The notes: generated from the sequence alone by a model not told the origin. A stretch of 64,000 bases of DNA from Sphaerisporangium aureirubrum (GCF_042658925.1 NZ_JBHSRF010000006.1:1-64000), one strand, 5' to 3'; shown: positions 1 through 9,616, counted from the stretch's first letter. Translations and numbers: made by a program.

Positions 1-52
1 GGGGCTGCTATAAAGGGGGGCCGACCAGGCTTGAGTATCCCCGGAGTGGCTT

Positions 53-940
53 GTGATTACGGAACTTGCGGGCGAGATCGCGTCGCAGCCGGGGTGTTGG
101 CGGCGGGCTGTTGGGCTGGCTGGTGGGGTGGCGCTGCCTCGGCGGGGGGAGCGGGTGGCGGTTGTCGGGTGTGGGACGTCATGGTTCATGGGGCAGGCTT
201 ACGCCGTGCTTCGGGAGCGGGCCGGTCATGGGGAGACCGATGCCTTCACCGCTTCCGAGTTTCCGCTCGCGCGGCGCTACGACCGCGTTCTGGCGCTCAC
301 CCGGTCGGGGACCACCACCGAGATCCTCACCTTGCTCCATGCCTTGCGCGGCACGCAGGACGGTCCGCGGACCACGGTGATCACGGCGGATCCGTCGGCG
401 CCGGTCACGGGGGCGGCCGATGACGTGATCGTGCTGGACTTCGCCGACGAGCGGTCGGTGGTGCAGACGCGGTTCGCGACCACGCAGCTCGCGTTGTTGC
501 GCGTCCATCTGGGCGAGGACCTCAGCGAGGTGGTGGCCGACGGGGAGCGGGCCGTGGCCGAGGAGGTGCCAGGTGAGCTGGTGGGGGCCGAGCAGATCTC
601 CTTCCTTGGGAGTGGCTGGGCCTACGGGCTGGCGCAGGAGGCGGCGCTGAAGATGCGTGAGGCGGCCCGGGCCTGGACCGAGGCGTATCCGGCGATGGAG
701 TACCGTCACGGGCCGATCAGTATCGCGGGCCCGGGGCGGGTCACCTGGATGCTCGGGCCGGCCCCGCCCGGTCTTTCCGCGGACGTCCACCGCACCGGTG
801 CCACCTTCGTGAGCCGGGACACCGACCCCATGGCCGAGCTGATCCGGATCCAGCGTCTCGCCGAGGCCCGCGCGGTCGCCCTCGGCCTGGACCCCGACCA
901 CCCCCTCCACCTCACCAGGTCCGTGATCCTCGCCCCATGA
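53..940 (+). CDS. SIS-domain sugar isomerase/deaminase-like protein
   Basis: A 295-residue protein with two SIS (sugar phosphate binding) folds. The first carries VVGCGTSWFMG and LTRSGTTTEI, the second FLGSGWAYG followed by ALKMREA and the MEYRHGP signature shared with the isomerase half of GlmS and with AgaS/NagB-II proteins. The glutaminase half of GlmS is absent, so it probably isomerises or deaminates an amino-sugar phosphate such as glucosamine-6-phosphate in the cytoplasm. That fits nagA directly downstream. The GTG start follows a GGAG about 8 bases upstream; the gene begins near the window edge, so its operon partners to the left are unknown. The family is clear, the exact substrate is inference. 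Confidence 0.85.
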   Translation: MITELAGEIASQPGCWRRAVGLAGGVALPRRGERVAVVGCGTSWFMGQAYAVLRERAGHGETDAFTASEFPLARRYDRVLALTRSGTTTEILTLLHALRGTQDGPRTTVITADPSAPVTGAADDVIVLDFADERSVVQTRFATTQLALLRVHLGEDLSEVVADGERAVAEEVPGELVGAEQISFLGSGWAYGLAQEAALKMREAARAWTEAYPAMEYRHGPISIAGPGRVTWMLGPAPPGLSADVHRTGATFVSRDTDPMAELIRIQRLAEARAVALGLDPDHPLHLTRSVILAP

Positions 941-1045
941 CCCACCCCGCCGGCCCGGGTGCCCGGGCGGCCCTGTCCCGCCGTCGTGGTCCTGGCCGGT
1001 ACCCCGGCTGCCGGGCCGCATCAGCCGATCGGTGATCCTGATCTC

Positions 1046-2179
1046 ATGAGCACCACACTCGCCGATGCCCGTGTCGTGACCCCGGATGGGGTGCATGAGG
1101 GCTGGCTCACCATCGAGGACGGGCGCTTCACCCATATCGGGCGGGGACGGGCGCCGGGGGCCGGGGTGGGCCTCGGGGGGCGGTATGTCGTCCCGGGCTT
1201 CGTCGACATCCACACCCATGGCGGGGCGGGGGCCTCGTTTCCGTCCGGGGATCAGGAGCAGGCGCGGCGGGCGGCGGAGTTCCACGCTCGTCACGGCACC
1301 ACGACGATCATGGCCAGTCTGGTCACGGCGTCGATCGGGGACCTGACGCGGGTCACGTCGGCCCTCGCCGAGCTGTGCGAGGACGGGCTGCTGGCCGGTG
1401 TGCACCTGGAGGGGCCGTACATCGCCCCTGCGCGCCGCGGGGCGCATGACCCGGGGCAGTTGCGGGAGCCGTCCCCGGGGGAGCTGTCGGGGCTGCTGAA
1501 GGCCGGGCGGGGGCATGTCCGGATGGTCACCATCGCGCCGGAGCTGCCCGGCGCGCTGGACACCGTGCGCGCGGCGGTGGGTGAAGGCGTGATCGCGGCG
1601 CTCGGCCACAGCGACGCCACCTACGACCAGGCGCGAGCCGGGATCGACGCCGGGTGCACCGTCGCCACCCACCTGTACAACGCGCTCCCGCCGCTGCACC
1701 ACCGCACTCCGGGGCCGATCGCGGCCCTCCTGGAGGACCCTCGGGTCACCGTCGAGCTGATCAACGACGGCCTGCACGCCCACCCGGCGATGCTCCGCCT
1801 GGCCGTGGCCGCCGCCGGGGCGGATCGCACCGTCCTGGTCACCGACGCCATGGCCGCCGCCGGGATGGGCGACGGCACCTACCGCCTGGGTTCCATGGAC
1901 GTGGAGGTCACCGGCGGGGCCGCCCGCCTGACCGAGGGCGGCGCCATAGCCGGCAGCACCCTGACCATGGACGAGGCCTTCCGCCGGGCCGTCCAGGAGG
2001 TGGGCCTCAGCCTCCTCGAAGCCGCCGAGATGACCTCCCACACCCCGGCCCGCGTCCTGGGCATCTCGTCCCATACCGGCTCGATAGCCGTGGGCAACCA
2101 CGCCGATCTGGTGGTCCTCAACGAGGACCTGACCCTTCACCAGGTGATGCGCCGGGGTGTCTGGCTTCCCACCCCCTGA
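1046..2179 (+). CDS. nagA: N-acetylglucosamine-6-phosphate deacetylase
   Basis: A 377-residue amidohydrolase. Visible metal and catalytic motifs are HTH at residues 56-58 (in DIHTHGG), Glu122 in HLEGPY, GHSDA, THLYNA and the catalytic Asp in VTDAMAAAG. It removes the acetyl group from GlcNAc-6-phosphate in the cytoplasm, feeding amino-sugar catabolism together with the SIS protein upstream. I place the start at the ATG at 1046 (MSTTLADARVV), because the in-frame extension back to 959 is Pro/Ala-rich and unlike the family N-terminus. Length is normal for NagA. Confidence 0.93.
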   Translation: MSTTLADARVVTPDGVHEGWLTIEDGRFTHIGRGRAPGAGVGLGGRYVVPGFVDIHTHGGAGASFPSGDQEQARRAAEFHARHGTTTIMASLVTASIGDLTRVTSALAELCEDGLLAGVHLEGPYIAPARRGAHDPGQLREPSPGELSGLLKAGRGHVRMVTIAPELPGALDTVRAAVGEGVIAALGHSDATYDQARAGIDAGCTVATHLYNALPPLHHRTPGPIAALLEDPRVTVELINDGLHAHPAMLRLAVAAAGADRTVLVTDAMAAAGMGDGTYRLGSMDVEVTGGAARLTEGGAIAGSTLTMDEAFRRAVQEVGLSLLEAAEMTSHTPARVLGISSHTGSIAVGNHADLVVLNEDLTLHQVMRRGVWLPTP

Positions 2180-2215
2180 CCTACCCCACCCGAGGGGGGG
2201 ACGGCATGTGGTTAT

Positions 2216-2229
2216 CTACCCACGGGTAG
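2216..2229. promoter_or_regulatory. Inverted repeat upstream of glpD, possible operator
   Basis: CTACCC and GGGTAG form a 6-bp inverted repeat with a 2-base centre, about 40 bases before the glpD start. The position suits an operator for a glycerol regulator, but the repeat is short and no regulator gene is visible nearby. Confidence 0.3.
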
Positions 2230-2269
2230 AAATGACGGGACGCTACATGCCATATCCCAGGGGGATGCG

Positions 2270-4087
2270 ATGACAGGGCACGAAGGTGGCGCCCGGATGG
2301 ACGCGGCTAGGGGATGGGCGGCGGACGGCGTGGGGACGCGGATCGGGGGGACGGACGCGGCGCGGCTCGGGCCCGCCGAGCGGGCGGCGGCGCTGGCGCG
2401 GATGTCGGATCCCGGGCAGGAGCTGGACGTCGTCGTGGTGGGGGGCGGCGTGGTGGGGTCGGGGGTGGCGCTGGACGCGGTGACGCGGGGGCTGTCGGTG
2501 GGGCTGGTGGAGGCGCGTGACTTCGCGTCGGGGACGTCCTCGCGGTCCTCCAAGCTGATCCACGGGGGGTTGCGCTACCTGGAGCAGTTCAACTTCGATC
2601 TGGTGCGCGAGGCGCTGCAGGAGCGGGCGCTGCTGCTCCAGCGCATCGCCCCGCACCTCGTGCGGCCGGTGCCGTTCCTGTTCCCGCTGACCCATCACGT
2701 CTGGGAACGGCCCTACGTGGGTGCCGGTCTGGTGATGTACGACTCGCTCGGCTTCTCGCAGGGGCTGACCCGGGGCGTCCCGGGCCACCGGCACCTGTCC
2801 AGGCGCCGCGCCCTGCGCCTGGCCCCGGCGCTGCGCAAGACGGCGCTGACCGGCGCCGTGCAGTACTGGGACGCCCAGGTGGACGACGCCCGCTACGTCA
2901 CCACCATGCTGCGCACCGCCGCCGCGTACGGCGCCCAGGTGGCCTCCCGCACCAAGGTCATCGGGTTCCTGCGCGAGGGCGAGCGGGTCACGGGGGTGCG
3001 GGTACGCGACCTGGAGACGGGGTCGGAGTACGACGTGCGGGCCCGCCAGGTGGTGAACGCGACGGGTGTGTGGACCGACGAGATCCAGGAGCTGGTCGGC
3101 GGGCGCGGACAGATCCACGTGCGCGCGTCCAAGGGCGTGCACCTGGTGGTCCCGAGGGACCGCATCCACTCGCTCACCGGGATCATCCTGCGCACCGAGA
3201 AGTCGGTGCTGTTCGTGATCCCGTGGGGCCGTCACTGGATCGTCGGCACCACCGACACCCAGTGGTCGCTGGACAAGGCCCACCCGGCGGCCTCCCGCCA
3301 GGACATCGACTACGTGCTCGACCACGTCAACGCGGTGCTCTCGGTCCCGCTCACCCGCGACGACGTCGAGGGCGTGTACGCGGGACTGCGGCCCCTGCTG
3401 GCCGGGGAGTCCGAGGAGACGTCCAAGCTGTCCAGGGAGCACGTGGTCACCCACCCCGTGCCGGGCCTCGTCATGATCGCGGGCGGCAAGTACACCACGT
3501 ACCGCGTGATGGCCGAGGACGCCGTGAGCGCCGTCGCGCACGGCCTGGACCGCCGGGTGCCGCCGTCCTGCACGGACCGCATCCCGCTGGTGGGCGCCGA
3601 GGGCTACCAGGCGCTGTGGAACTCCCGGCAGCGGCTGGCCCGCGGCTCGGGCCTGCACGTCGCCAGGATCGAGCACCTGCTCCAGCGGTACGGCTCGCTG
3701 ATCGACGAGGTGCTGGCGCTGATCGAGAAGGATCCGTCGCTGGGCCGCCCGCTGCCCGGCGCGGACGACTACCTGCGGGCCGAGGTGGTCTACGCGGCCA
3801 CCCACGAGGGGGCTCGCCACCTCAACGACGTGCTCACCCGGCGCACCCGCATCTCCATCGAGACCTTCCACCGGGGCACCGCCGTGGCCCAGGAGGCGGC
3901 CGAGCTGATGGCGGGGCCGCTCGGCTGGGACGCCGAGCAGGTCAAGCGCGAGGTCGAGTACTACACCAAGCGCATCGAGGCCGAGCGGCTCTCCCAGGAG
4001 CAGGACACCGACCAGGAGGCCGACGCGATCCGCCTCGGCGCCCCGGAGATCGTCCCGGTCACCGACCCGGAGACCAAGACCGTCTGA
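2270..4087 (+). CDS. glpD: Aerobic glycerol-3-phosphate dehydrogenase
   Basis: A 605-residue FAD-dependent dehydrogenase that oxidises sn-glycerol-3-phosphate to dihydroxyacetone phosphate and passes electrons to membrane quinone. The dinucleotide-binding GGGVVGSG lies at residues 58-65, followed by the family signature SSRSSKLIHGGLRYLEQF. WGRHWIVGTTDT and GGKYTTYR near the middle and the C-terminal helical DAO_C region complete the fold. It is longer than typical GlpD because of a variable 45-residue N-terminus and an acidic tail. The ATG at 2270 is preceded by AGGGGG. The last eight codons are the first copy of a 24-bp tandem repeat that continues past the stop. Confidence 0.93.
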   Translation: MTGHEGGARMDAARGWAADGVGTRIGGTDAARLGPAERAAALARMSDPGQELDVVVVGGGVVGSGVALDAVTRGLSVGLVEARDFASGTSSRSSKLIHGGLRYLEQFNFDLVREALQERALLLQRIAPHLVRPVPFLFPLTHHVWERPYVGAGLVMYDSLGFSQGLTRGVPGHRHLSRRRALRLAPALRKTALTGAVQYWDAQVDDARYVTTMLRTAAAYGAQVASRTKVIGFLREGERVTGVRVRDLETGSEYDVRARQVVNATGVWTDEIQELVGGRGQIHVRASKGVHLVVPRDRIHSLTGIILRTEKSVLFVIPWGRHWIVGTTDTQWSLDKAHPAASRQDIDYVLDHVNAVLSVPLTRDDVEGVYAGLRPLLAGESEETSKLSREHVVTHPVPGLVMIAGGKYTTYRVMAEDAVSAVAHGLDRRVPPSCTDRIPLVGAEGYQALWNSRQRLARGSGLHVARIEHLLQRYGSLIDEVLALIEKDPSLGRPLPGADDYLRAEVVYAATHEGARHLNDVLTRRTRISIETFHRGTAVAQEAAELMAGPLGWDAEQVKREVEYYTKRIEAERLSQEQDTDQEADAIRLGAPEIVPVTDPETKTV

Positions 4088-4135
4088 GACCCGGAGACCA
4101 AGAGCGTCGGGGAGCCGGAGACGAGGAGCGTCCGA
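4064..4135 (+). repeat. Three tandem 24-bp repeats across the glpD stop codon
   Basis: Copies at 4064-4087, 4088-4111 and 4112-4135. Copy 1 encodes DPETKTV plus the TGA stop. Copies 2 and 3, read in the same frame, would encode DPETKSVG and EPETRSVR. The copies diverge slightly, mostly in the last two codons. Confidence 0.8.
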
Positions 4136-4149
4136 GACCTGAAGCGCGA

Positions 4150-4185
4150 CGGAGGGCCGGTCCCCGCGCCGGGACCGGCCCTCCG
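4150..4185 (+). terminator. Hairpin terminator after glpD
   Basis: A perfect stem of 14 bp (GGAGGGCCGGTCCC and its complement) around a 6-base loop, extendable by one C-G pair. No T tract follows, as is common in actinobacteria. It lies in the convergent gap between glpD and the lipoprotein gene. Confidence 0.75.
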
Positions 4186-4202
4186 CGCGTGGTGAGGGTC
4201 CA

Positions 4203-4250
4203 GCGGCGCCGCCGGGTCGGCAGTGTGGGTGCGTGACCCGGCGGCGCCGC
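4203..4250. terminator. Second hairpin in the convergent gap
   Basis: A 16-bp perfect inverted repeat (GCGGCGCCGCCGGGTC and its complement) with a 16-base spacer. It may act for the lipoprotein gene arriving from the right or work in both directions. Confidence 0.6.
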
Positions 4251-4361
4251 CGTTCCCTGGTGCCACTGGCCGTACGGTCCCCGTCTCGGCTCGCCGCGGA
4301 CGTGGCCGTACGGCCGGGCACCTCCGGGCCGTACTGCGCGATACGACCCGGAAGCCTCAGG

Positions 4362-6530
4362 TCAGGTGAAGGGCACCCACTCCTGTTCGGTGAGGGTGGT
4401 GGCGTCGCTCGCCTTGAGGCCGTTGTCGGACAGGGTCCACAGCGTGTCACCGATGATCAGGCTGCGCCGCACCCGCGGATCCAGGGGCGACCGCTCGTCC
4501 TGCTTCGGCAGGGGATGGGTGATCGTGGCCTCCTCGGTGAGGGAGTCGGCGCCGACCTTCAGCACCACCGCCGAGTTGCCCTCGCCGCTCCAGGAGTTCA
4601 GCGGCACCACGGCCAGCCCGGACTGCTCCCAGTAGAAGAACGCGTGCGGGTCGTGCTCCGCCTCGGACGAGGACGCCTTCTTGTGGTACTGGGCGAGCCG
4701 TTTCGGCGCGGCGGGGTCGCTCACGTCGAACAGCGAGACCTGGGTGCCCTGGATCTGCCCCTTCGAGCTCGCCTCCTGCCCGATGCCGAGCAGCCGCCCG
4801 TCGCCCGCCGGGTGCAGGTACGACGAGAACCCGGTGATCTTCAGCTCGCCGCTGACCTTCGGCTGGGCCGGGTCCCGCAGGTCCAGCGTGTACAGCGGGT
4901 CGGTCTCCCGGAAGGTGACGACGTAGCCCGCGGCGCCGATGAACCGGACCGAGTAGATCCGCTCGCCCTTGCCGAGCCCGGTCACCTCGCCGGCCTTCTC
5001 CAGCGTGTCGGCCTTCAGCACGTACACCCCGCTGGAGCCCTCCCGCGCCACGATGCCCGAGTCGCCGGTCGAGGTGGTCGCGATCCGCAGGTACCCGTCG
5101 TGCTCGGACAGCGAGTACTGGTTGAGCAGCCGCCCGGGGACCTCACCCGAGGTGAGGTACCGGGGTGTGCCGGGGGAGCCGATGTCGAAGCGGTGCACCT
5201 CGGTGCGCTCCGGCGGCGCCTTCTCCTCGGTCACCCTGGGCTCCGGCGTCCCGGTCGGCGGCTCGGTGGCGGGCGGCGGGAGCTTGCCGGTGGGGTCGGG
5301 CGTGGGGTCGCCGGTGGGGCCGGACGAGGTCGGGGTGGCGCTGGGCTCGGGGAGCAGCGACGGCATCGAGGGGTCGTTGCTCGGCTCGATCTTCTCGGCC
5401 GGGGCGGAGGTCTCGACCTTGGGGGCGATCGGCGCGGGTGTCGCCTCCGCCTGTCCGGGGCCCGTCGGCGGTTCCTTCAAGCGGATGCCGGTGCGTATCG
5501 CCCGCCCGCCGGACCACCAGCGGGGGTTGCTGGTCACGTACAGGCTGGTCGGGGTGGCGTACACCGTGTCCCCGTCGGCGGCCACGCTGATCGGCTCACC
5601 GCCGTCGATCGCGGACCCGAGGGGGATCGAGTGCACCGTGAGAAGGGAGGTGCCGGTGTAGTCCTCCGGGTGGCTGACCTGCTCGCACGCGACCCGCTCG
5701 GTGCGCGTGGTCCCGTCGGCGCCGGTGACCTCGTAGGACGGCAGCCACGCCTCGATCGGCGCCTCCTCGACGGCCTTCTTGTTGCGCTCGACCCGGGTCC
5801 GCTCGGAGTCGTCTGGGCGCCCCTCGGGGAACGTGACGACGGGCTGGGAGCGGATCACGATGCGCGCGGTGCCGCCGACCATGCGGGCGTCCACCTGTTG
5901 CCCGGCCGGGGTGAGCGAGCCGAGCGTCTTCATGGCGGCCAGGTCGACCAGCACGTAGCGGGGCCCGGGCAGGACGGCCGGGCGCTTGGCGACGGCGCCG
6001 AGCGGCAGGAGCGAGCCCTCGCCGAACATCACCAGCGCGCGGTCGCCGTCCACCAGCAGGTTCCCCTCCTCCCACGACTGCTCGGCGGGCAGCAGCCGCA
6101 GTGAGCCGGTGACCTTCTTGGTGGACGCGTCCACCACCCGCAGCACGCCCCGGGTGACGCTGACGATCCGCTCGCCGTCCGTCTTCACGACGTCGGGCTC
6201 GTCGGTGCCCGCCTCGTGGACGTTCGTGGTGGAGTGCGCGGGCGCGGCCTTGCCGTCCGCCTGCGCCGCGATGTCCACCTCACGGCCGGCGCGGAACACC
6301 ATGTCCGTGCCGAAGCCCCACGGGCCGACCTCCTTCACCGCGGCCGCGCGCAGGCCGTCCAGCATGTCGTCGCATCCGCTGTAGGACACCAGTTTGATGT
6401 TGCCGAGGGTCACCGGGGTGCCCTCCGGGGTGCCCGTGGGGGGTGACGCCGTACCGCCGCCGGTGCATGCCGTCGCGAGCAGCCCGAGGGCGAGCGCGGC
6501 GGCGGCGGCCGTACCGATCGAAGTCCTCAT
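4362..6530 (-). CDS. Secreted beta-propeller-domain lipoprotein
   Basis: A 722-residue exported protein. The start at 6530 (MRTSIGTAA) gives a short basic region, a hydrophobic stretch and a lipobox-like LLATAC followed by a Gly/Ser/Thr/Pro linker. The longer reading frame to 6686 runs into the guaA promoter and start and lacks signal-peptide character. The mature part matches the secreted beta-propeller family, with repeated blade strands such as RYVLVDLAAMKTLGSL, GYVVTFRETDPLYTLDLRDP and TQVSLFDVSDPAAPKRL. A Pro/Thr/Glu-rich linker sits near the middle. Its molecular role is unknown; surface binding or scaffolding is likely. It is divergent from guaA with 139 bases between starts. Confidence 0.8.
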   Translation of the reverse strand: MRTSIGTAAAAALALGLLATACTGGGTASPPTGTPEGTPVTLGNIKLVSYSGCDDMLDGLRAAAVKEVGPWGFGTDMVFRAGREVDIAAQADGKAAPAHSTTNVHEAGTDEPDVVKTDGERIVSVTRGVLRVVDASTKKVTGSLRLLPAEQSWEEGNLLVDGDRALVMFGEGSLLPLGAVAKRPAVLPGPRYVLVDLAAMKTLGSLTPAGQQVDARMVGGTARIVIRSQPVVTFPEGRPDDSERTRVERNKKAVEEAPIEAWLPSYEVTGADGTTRTERVACEQVSHPEDYTGTSLLTVHSIPLGSAIDGGEPISVAADGDTVYATPTSLYVTSNPRWWSGGRAIRTGIRLKEPPTGPGQAEATPAPIAPKVETSAPAEKIEPSNDPSMPSLLPEPSATPTSSGPTGDPTPDPTGKLPPPATEPPTGTPEPRVTEEKAPPERTEVHRFDIGSPGTPRYLTSGEVPGRLLNQYSLSEHDGYLRIATTSTGDSGIVAREGSSGVYVLKADTLEKAGEVTGLGKGERIYSVRFIGAAGYVVTFRETDPLYTLDLRDPAQPKVSGELKITGFSSYLHPAGDGRLLGIGQEASSKGQIQGTQVSLFDVSDPAAPKRLAQYHKKASSSEAEHDPHAFFYWEQSGLAVVPLNSWSGEGNSAVVLKVGADSLTEEATITHPLPKQDERSPLDPRVRRSLIIGDTLWTLSDNGLKASDATTLTEQEWVPFT

Positions 6531-6669
6531 GCCCCTACGACGAATCCGGCGCGGGCGCGGTTCACGGCGGAAGTGGCGGGGGTCACATGAGTGGATCACG
6601 GAATTCGTCCGGACACCGGGGGCCGTCGATAGACTGTGGGCATCGCGGCAGCTCTTTGGGGGTCTTTCG

Positions 6670-8220
6670 GTGTCTGACTTCGACACGGTCCTGGTGGTCG
6701 ACTTCGGTGCGCAGTACGCGCAGTTGATCGCGCGCCGGGTCCGTGAGTGCCACGTCTACTCCGAAATCGTCCCGTCCACGATGCCGGTGGACGAGATGCT
6801 CGCCAAGCGGCCGAAGGCCATCATCCTGTCCGGCGGCCCCGCGTCGGTGTACGCCGAGGGCGCCCCGGCCGCGCCGGAGGGCCTGTTCGAGACCGGCGTG
6901 CCGACCTTCGGCATCTGTTACGGCTTCCAGGAGATGGCGCGCGTGCTCGGCGGCCAGGTGGCGCACACCGGCATCTCCGAGTACGGCCGCACGCGGCTCA
7001 CCGTGGGTCACGAGGGTGTGCTGCTCGCCGGGCTGCCCGCGGAGCAGTCGGTGTGGATGTCGCACGGTGACAGCGTCGTCGCCGCGCCCACGGGCTTCCG
7101 GGTGATGGCGTGGACGCCGGACACCCCGGTGGCCGTCATGGAGGACGCCGGCCGGGGTCTGTACGGCGTGCAGTTCCACCCCGAGGTGCTCCACTCCGAG
7201 CACGGCCAGGCCGTGCTGAAGCACTTCCTGGACGCGGCCGGCTGCCGCCCGTCCTGGACCATGCTCAACATCGTCGAGGACGCCGTCGACGCCGTGCGCG
7301 AGCAGGTGGGGCCGCATGGCCGGGCCATCTGCGGCCTGTCGGGCGGCGTCGACTCCGCGGTGGCCGCCGCGATCGTGCAGCGGGCCATCGGCGACCGGCT
7401 GACCTGCGTCTTCGTCGATCATGGGCTGCTGCGCAAGGGCGAGGCCGAGCAGGTGGAGCGGGACTTCGTCGCGGTCACCGGCGTGCGGCTGCGGGTGGTG
7501 GACGCCGCCGAGCGGTTCCTCAAGGCGCTGACCGGGGTGAGCGACCCCGAGGAGAAGCGCAAGATCATCGGCCGGGAGTTCATCCGGGTCTTCGAGGACG
7601 AGCAGCGCGCGATCATGGCCGACGGGCCGGTCGACTTCCTGGTGCAGGGCACGCTCTACCCCGACGTGGTCGAGTCGGGCGGCGGCACCGGCGCCGCCAA
7701 CATCAAGTCCCACCACAACGTCGGCGGCCTGCCGGACGACCTGAAGTTCGCACTGGTCGAGCCGCTGCGCACGCTGTTCAAGGACGAGGTGCGCCGGGCG
7801 GGCGAAGAGCTCGGGCTGCCGCCCGCCATGGTGTGGCGCCAGCCGTTCCCCGGCCCCGGGCTCGGCATCCGCATCGTCGGCGAGGTCACCCACGACCGGC
7901 TCGAGATCCTGCGCGAGGCCGACGCCATCGCCCGCGAGGAGCTGTCCAGGGCCGGTCTCGACCGCGACATCTGGCAGTGCCCGGTGGTCCTGCTCGCCGA
8001 CGTCCGCTCGGTCGGCGTCCAGGGCGACGGCCGCACCTACGGCCACCCGGTGGTGCTGCGCCCCGTCAGCAGCGAGGACGCCATGACGGCCGACTGGTCC
8101 CGCGTCCCCTACGACGTGCTGGCCCGCGTCTCCACCCGCATCACCAACGAGGTCCGCGAGATCAACCGCGTCGTCCTGGACGTCACCAGCAAGCCCCCGG
8201 GCACCATCGAGTGGGAGTGA
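6670..8220 (+). CDS. guaA: GMP synthase (glutamine-hydrolysing)
   Basis: A 516-residue enzyme that converts XMP to GMP with glutamine and ATP. The class I amidotransferase domain has nucleophile Cys83 in GICYGFQ and FHPEV; the ATP pyrophosphatase domain has SGGVDS at 224-229; the C-terminal dimerisation domain ends in KPPGTIEWE, as is usual for GuaA. The GTG at 6670 (VSDFDTVLVVDFGAQY) matches the family N-terminus and is preceded by a G-rich Shine-Dalgarno at about 6657-6661. The upstream in-frame extension is antisense to the lipoprotein gene. Confidence 0.97.
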   Translation: MSDFDTVLVVDFGAQYAQLIARRVRECHVYSEIVPSTMPVDEMLAKRPKAIILSGGPASVYAEGAPAAPEGLFETGVPTFGICYGFQEMARVLGGQVAHTGISEYGRTRLTVGHEGVLLAGLPAEQSVWMSHGDSVVAAPTGFRVMAWTPDTPVAVMEDAGRGLYGVQFHPEVLHSEHGQAVLKHFLDAAGCRPSWTMLNIVEDAVDAVREQVGPHGRAICGLSGGVDSAVAAAIVQRAIGDRLTCVFVDHGLLRKGEAEQVERDFVAVTGVRLRVVDAAERFLKALTGVSDPEEKRKIIGREFIRVFEDEQRAIMADGPVDFLVQGTLYPDVVESGGGTGAANIKSHHNVGGLPDDLKFALVEPLRTLFKDEVRRAGEELGLPPAMVWRQPFPGPGLGIRIVGEVTHDRLEILREADAIAREELSRAGLDRDIWQCPVVLLADVRSVGVQGDGRTYGHPVVLRPVSSEDAMTADWSRVPYDVLARVSTRITNEVREINRVVLDVTSKPPGTIEWE

Positions 8221-8374
8221 CGCCCCCGCGGTGATCCCGGCCGCCTGATCCCGCCTGGGCACCACCGATTGAGGCGACCCCACGGGTGCCCCGGGGTGGC
8301 CTGATCGCGCGGCCGGGGCCGTCTGTTGTCAGATATCGGTTGCCCGCGGTCGCGGGTTCGGTAAGCCTTGTCGG

Positions 8375-9616
8375 ATGCCGACTCCCCTACCGGCCCGGTC
8401 CGGTCCTCCGTCCCCCTCAGGGCAGCGGCTGGCGTGGCTGGACGCGCTGCGCGGGGTGGCGGCCCTCGCGGTGGTGCTGGAGCACATGCTGTACCGCTTC
8501 GTGCCGGTGCTGCGGCCGTACTGGATGAACCTCGGCATCTACGGCGTGATGGTGTTCTTCCTGGTCAGCGGGTACATCATCCCGGCGTCCCTGGAGAACA
8601 GAGGGGACGTGCGGGCGTTCTGGGTGGGCAGGCTGTTCCGGCTCTACCCGCTGTATCTCCTGATCATCGTGGTGGTGCTGCTCAGCATCCCGCTGGTGCC
8701 GCCGCGCGACGCGCTGACGCTCGACCTCGCAACGGCCGCCGCGCACGCCACCATGCTGATCGACATGGTGGGGGCCGCCGGGCTGGCGGACACCATGTGG
8801 ACGCTGTCGTACGAGATGGCCTTCTACCTGCTGGTCACCGCGCTGTTCGTGGGCGGGCTGCACCGCCGCAGCGGGCTGTGGGCGGTCGTGTTCGCGGTGG
8901 CCGCGCTCGGCGCGGGGCTGCTGCTGGTGACGCCGTTGCCCGATCGCGTCCCGGCCTCTCTGGTCTCCTTCGGCGTGATGGCCGTCGGCCTGGCCCTCGT
9001 GATCGCCGGGTCCGGCCGGGTGCGCGCCGCCGGGGCGCTGATGGTCGGCGGCCTGGCGGTGGTGCTGGTGCTGGTCGGCGGGCGCGTGCCGTGGCTCGGC
9101 CCGGCGATCCTGGCCGTCATGTTCACCGGGACCGTGCTGTACCGCTGGGAGCGCGGGCAGATCTCCCGCCCCTGGGCGATCGCCGTGGTGGCCGCCCTGC
9201 TGGCCGTCGTGCCGTTCTTCGCCGCCCGGGCCGGCTGGTGGGCCGACCCGCCGGTGTGGCTGGTCACCATGGCGTTCGCCGCGGGCTCCTTCGCCCTCGC
9301 CATGGCGCTGCGGCACCGCGCGGTGCCCCGCGCGCTGGCCTGGCTGGGGGTGGTCAGCTACTCGATCTACCTGGTCCACAACCCGCTGCTGAAGCTGTTC
9401 CTCGCGGTGTACGGCGACCCGCGCCTGAGCCCGGTCCCCGTCCAGGCGGCGCTCGGCGTGGCGTACCTCGCCGTGGTGCTCGCGCTGAGCTGGCTCACCT
9501 ACCGCACGGTGGAGCGGCCCATGCAGGCGCTCGGCCGCCGCCTGGCGCGCTCGCTGCCCCCGGCGGCTGTGGAAACCCCGCAGCGGACGGCGGTGTCCGC
9601 CACTAATCTTGGCTGA
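8375..9616 (+). CDS. Acyltransferase 3 family membrane protein
   Basis: A 413-residue integral membrane protein with about ten hydrophobic segments. It opens with WLDALRGVAALAVVLEHM, the acyltransferase 3 signature of an Arg in the first helix and a His about ten residues on. Family members move acetyl or other acyl groups to surface polysaccharides or natural products; the acceptor cannot be read here. The C-terminus holds SYSIYLVHNPLL, also typical. It is followed after 40 bases by the DUF2157 gene. Confidence 0.87.
   Translation: MPTPLPARSGPPSPSGQRLAWLDALRGVAALAVVLEHMLYRFVPVLRPYWMNLGIYGVMVFFLVSGYIIPASLENRGDVRAFWVGRLFRLYPLYLLIIVVVLLSIPLVPPRDALTLDLATAAAHATMLIDMVGAAGLADTMWTLSYEMAFYLLVTALFVGGLHRRSGLWAVVFAVAALGAGLLLVTPLPDRVPASLVSFGVMAVGLALVIAGSGRVRAAGALMVGGLAVVLVLVGGRVPWLGPAILAVMFTGTVLYRWERGQISRPWAIAVVAALLAVVPFFAARAGWWADPPVWLVTMAFAAGSFALAMALRHRAVPRALAWLGVVSYSIYLVHNPLLKLFLAVYGDPRLSPVPVQAALGVAYLAVVLALSWLTYRTVERPMQALGRRLARSLPPAAVETPQRTAVSATNLG

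Noticed and set aside
179..2140. Long minus-strand open frame opposite the SIS and nagA genes
   Set aside because: Antisense frame kept open by high GC; His/Arg/Gly-rich, no family match, contradicted by two clear plus-strand enzymes.
2243..4450. Minus-strand frame of 735 codons over glpD
   Set aside because: Composition is a GC artefact and glpD is unambiguous on the other strand.
6583..8283. Minus-strand frame over guaA
   Set aside because: His/Asp/Val-rich mirror of guaA codons with no domain.
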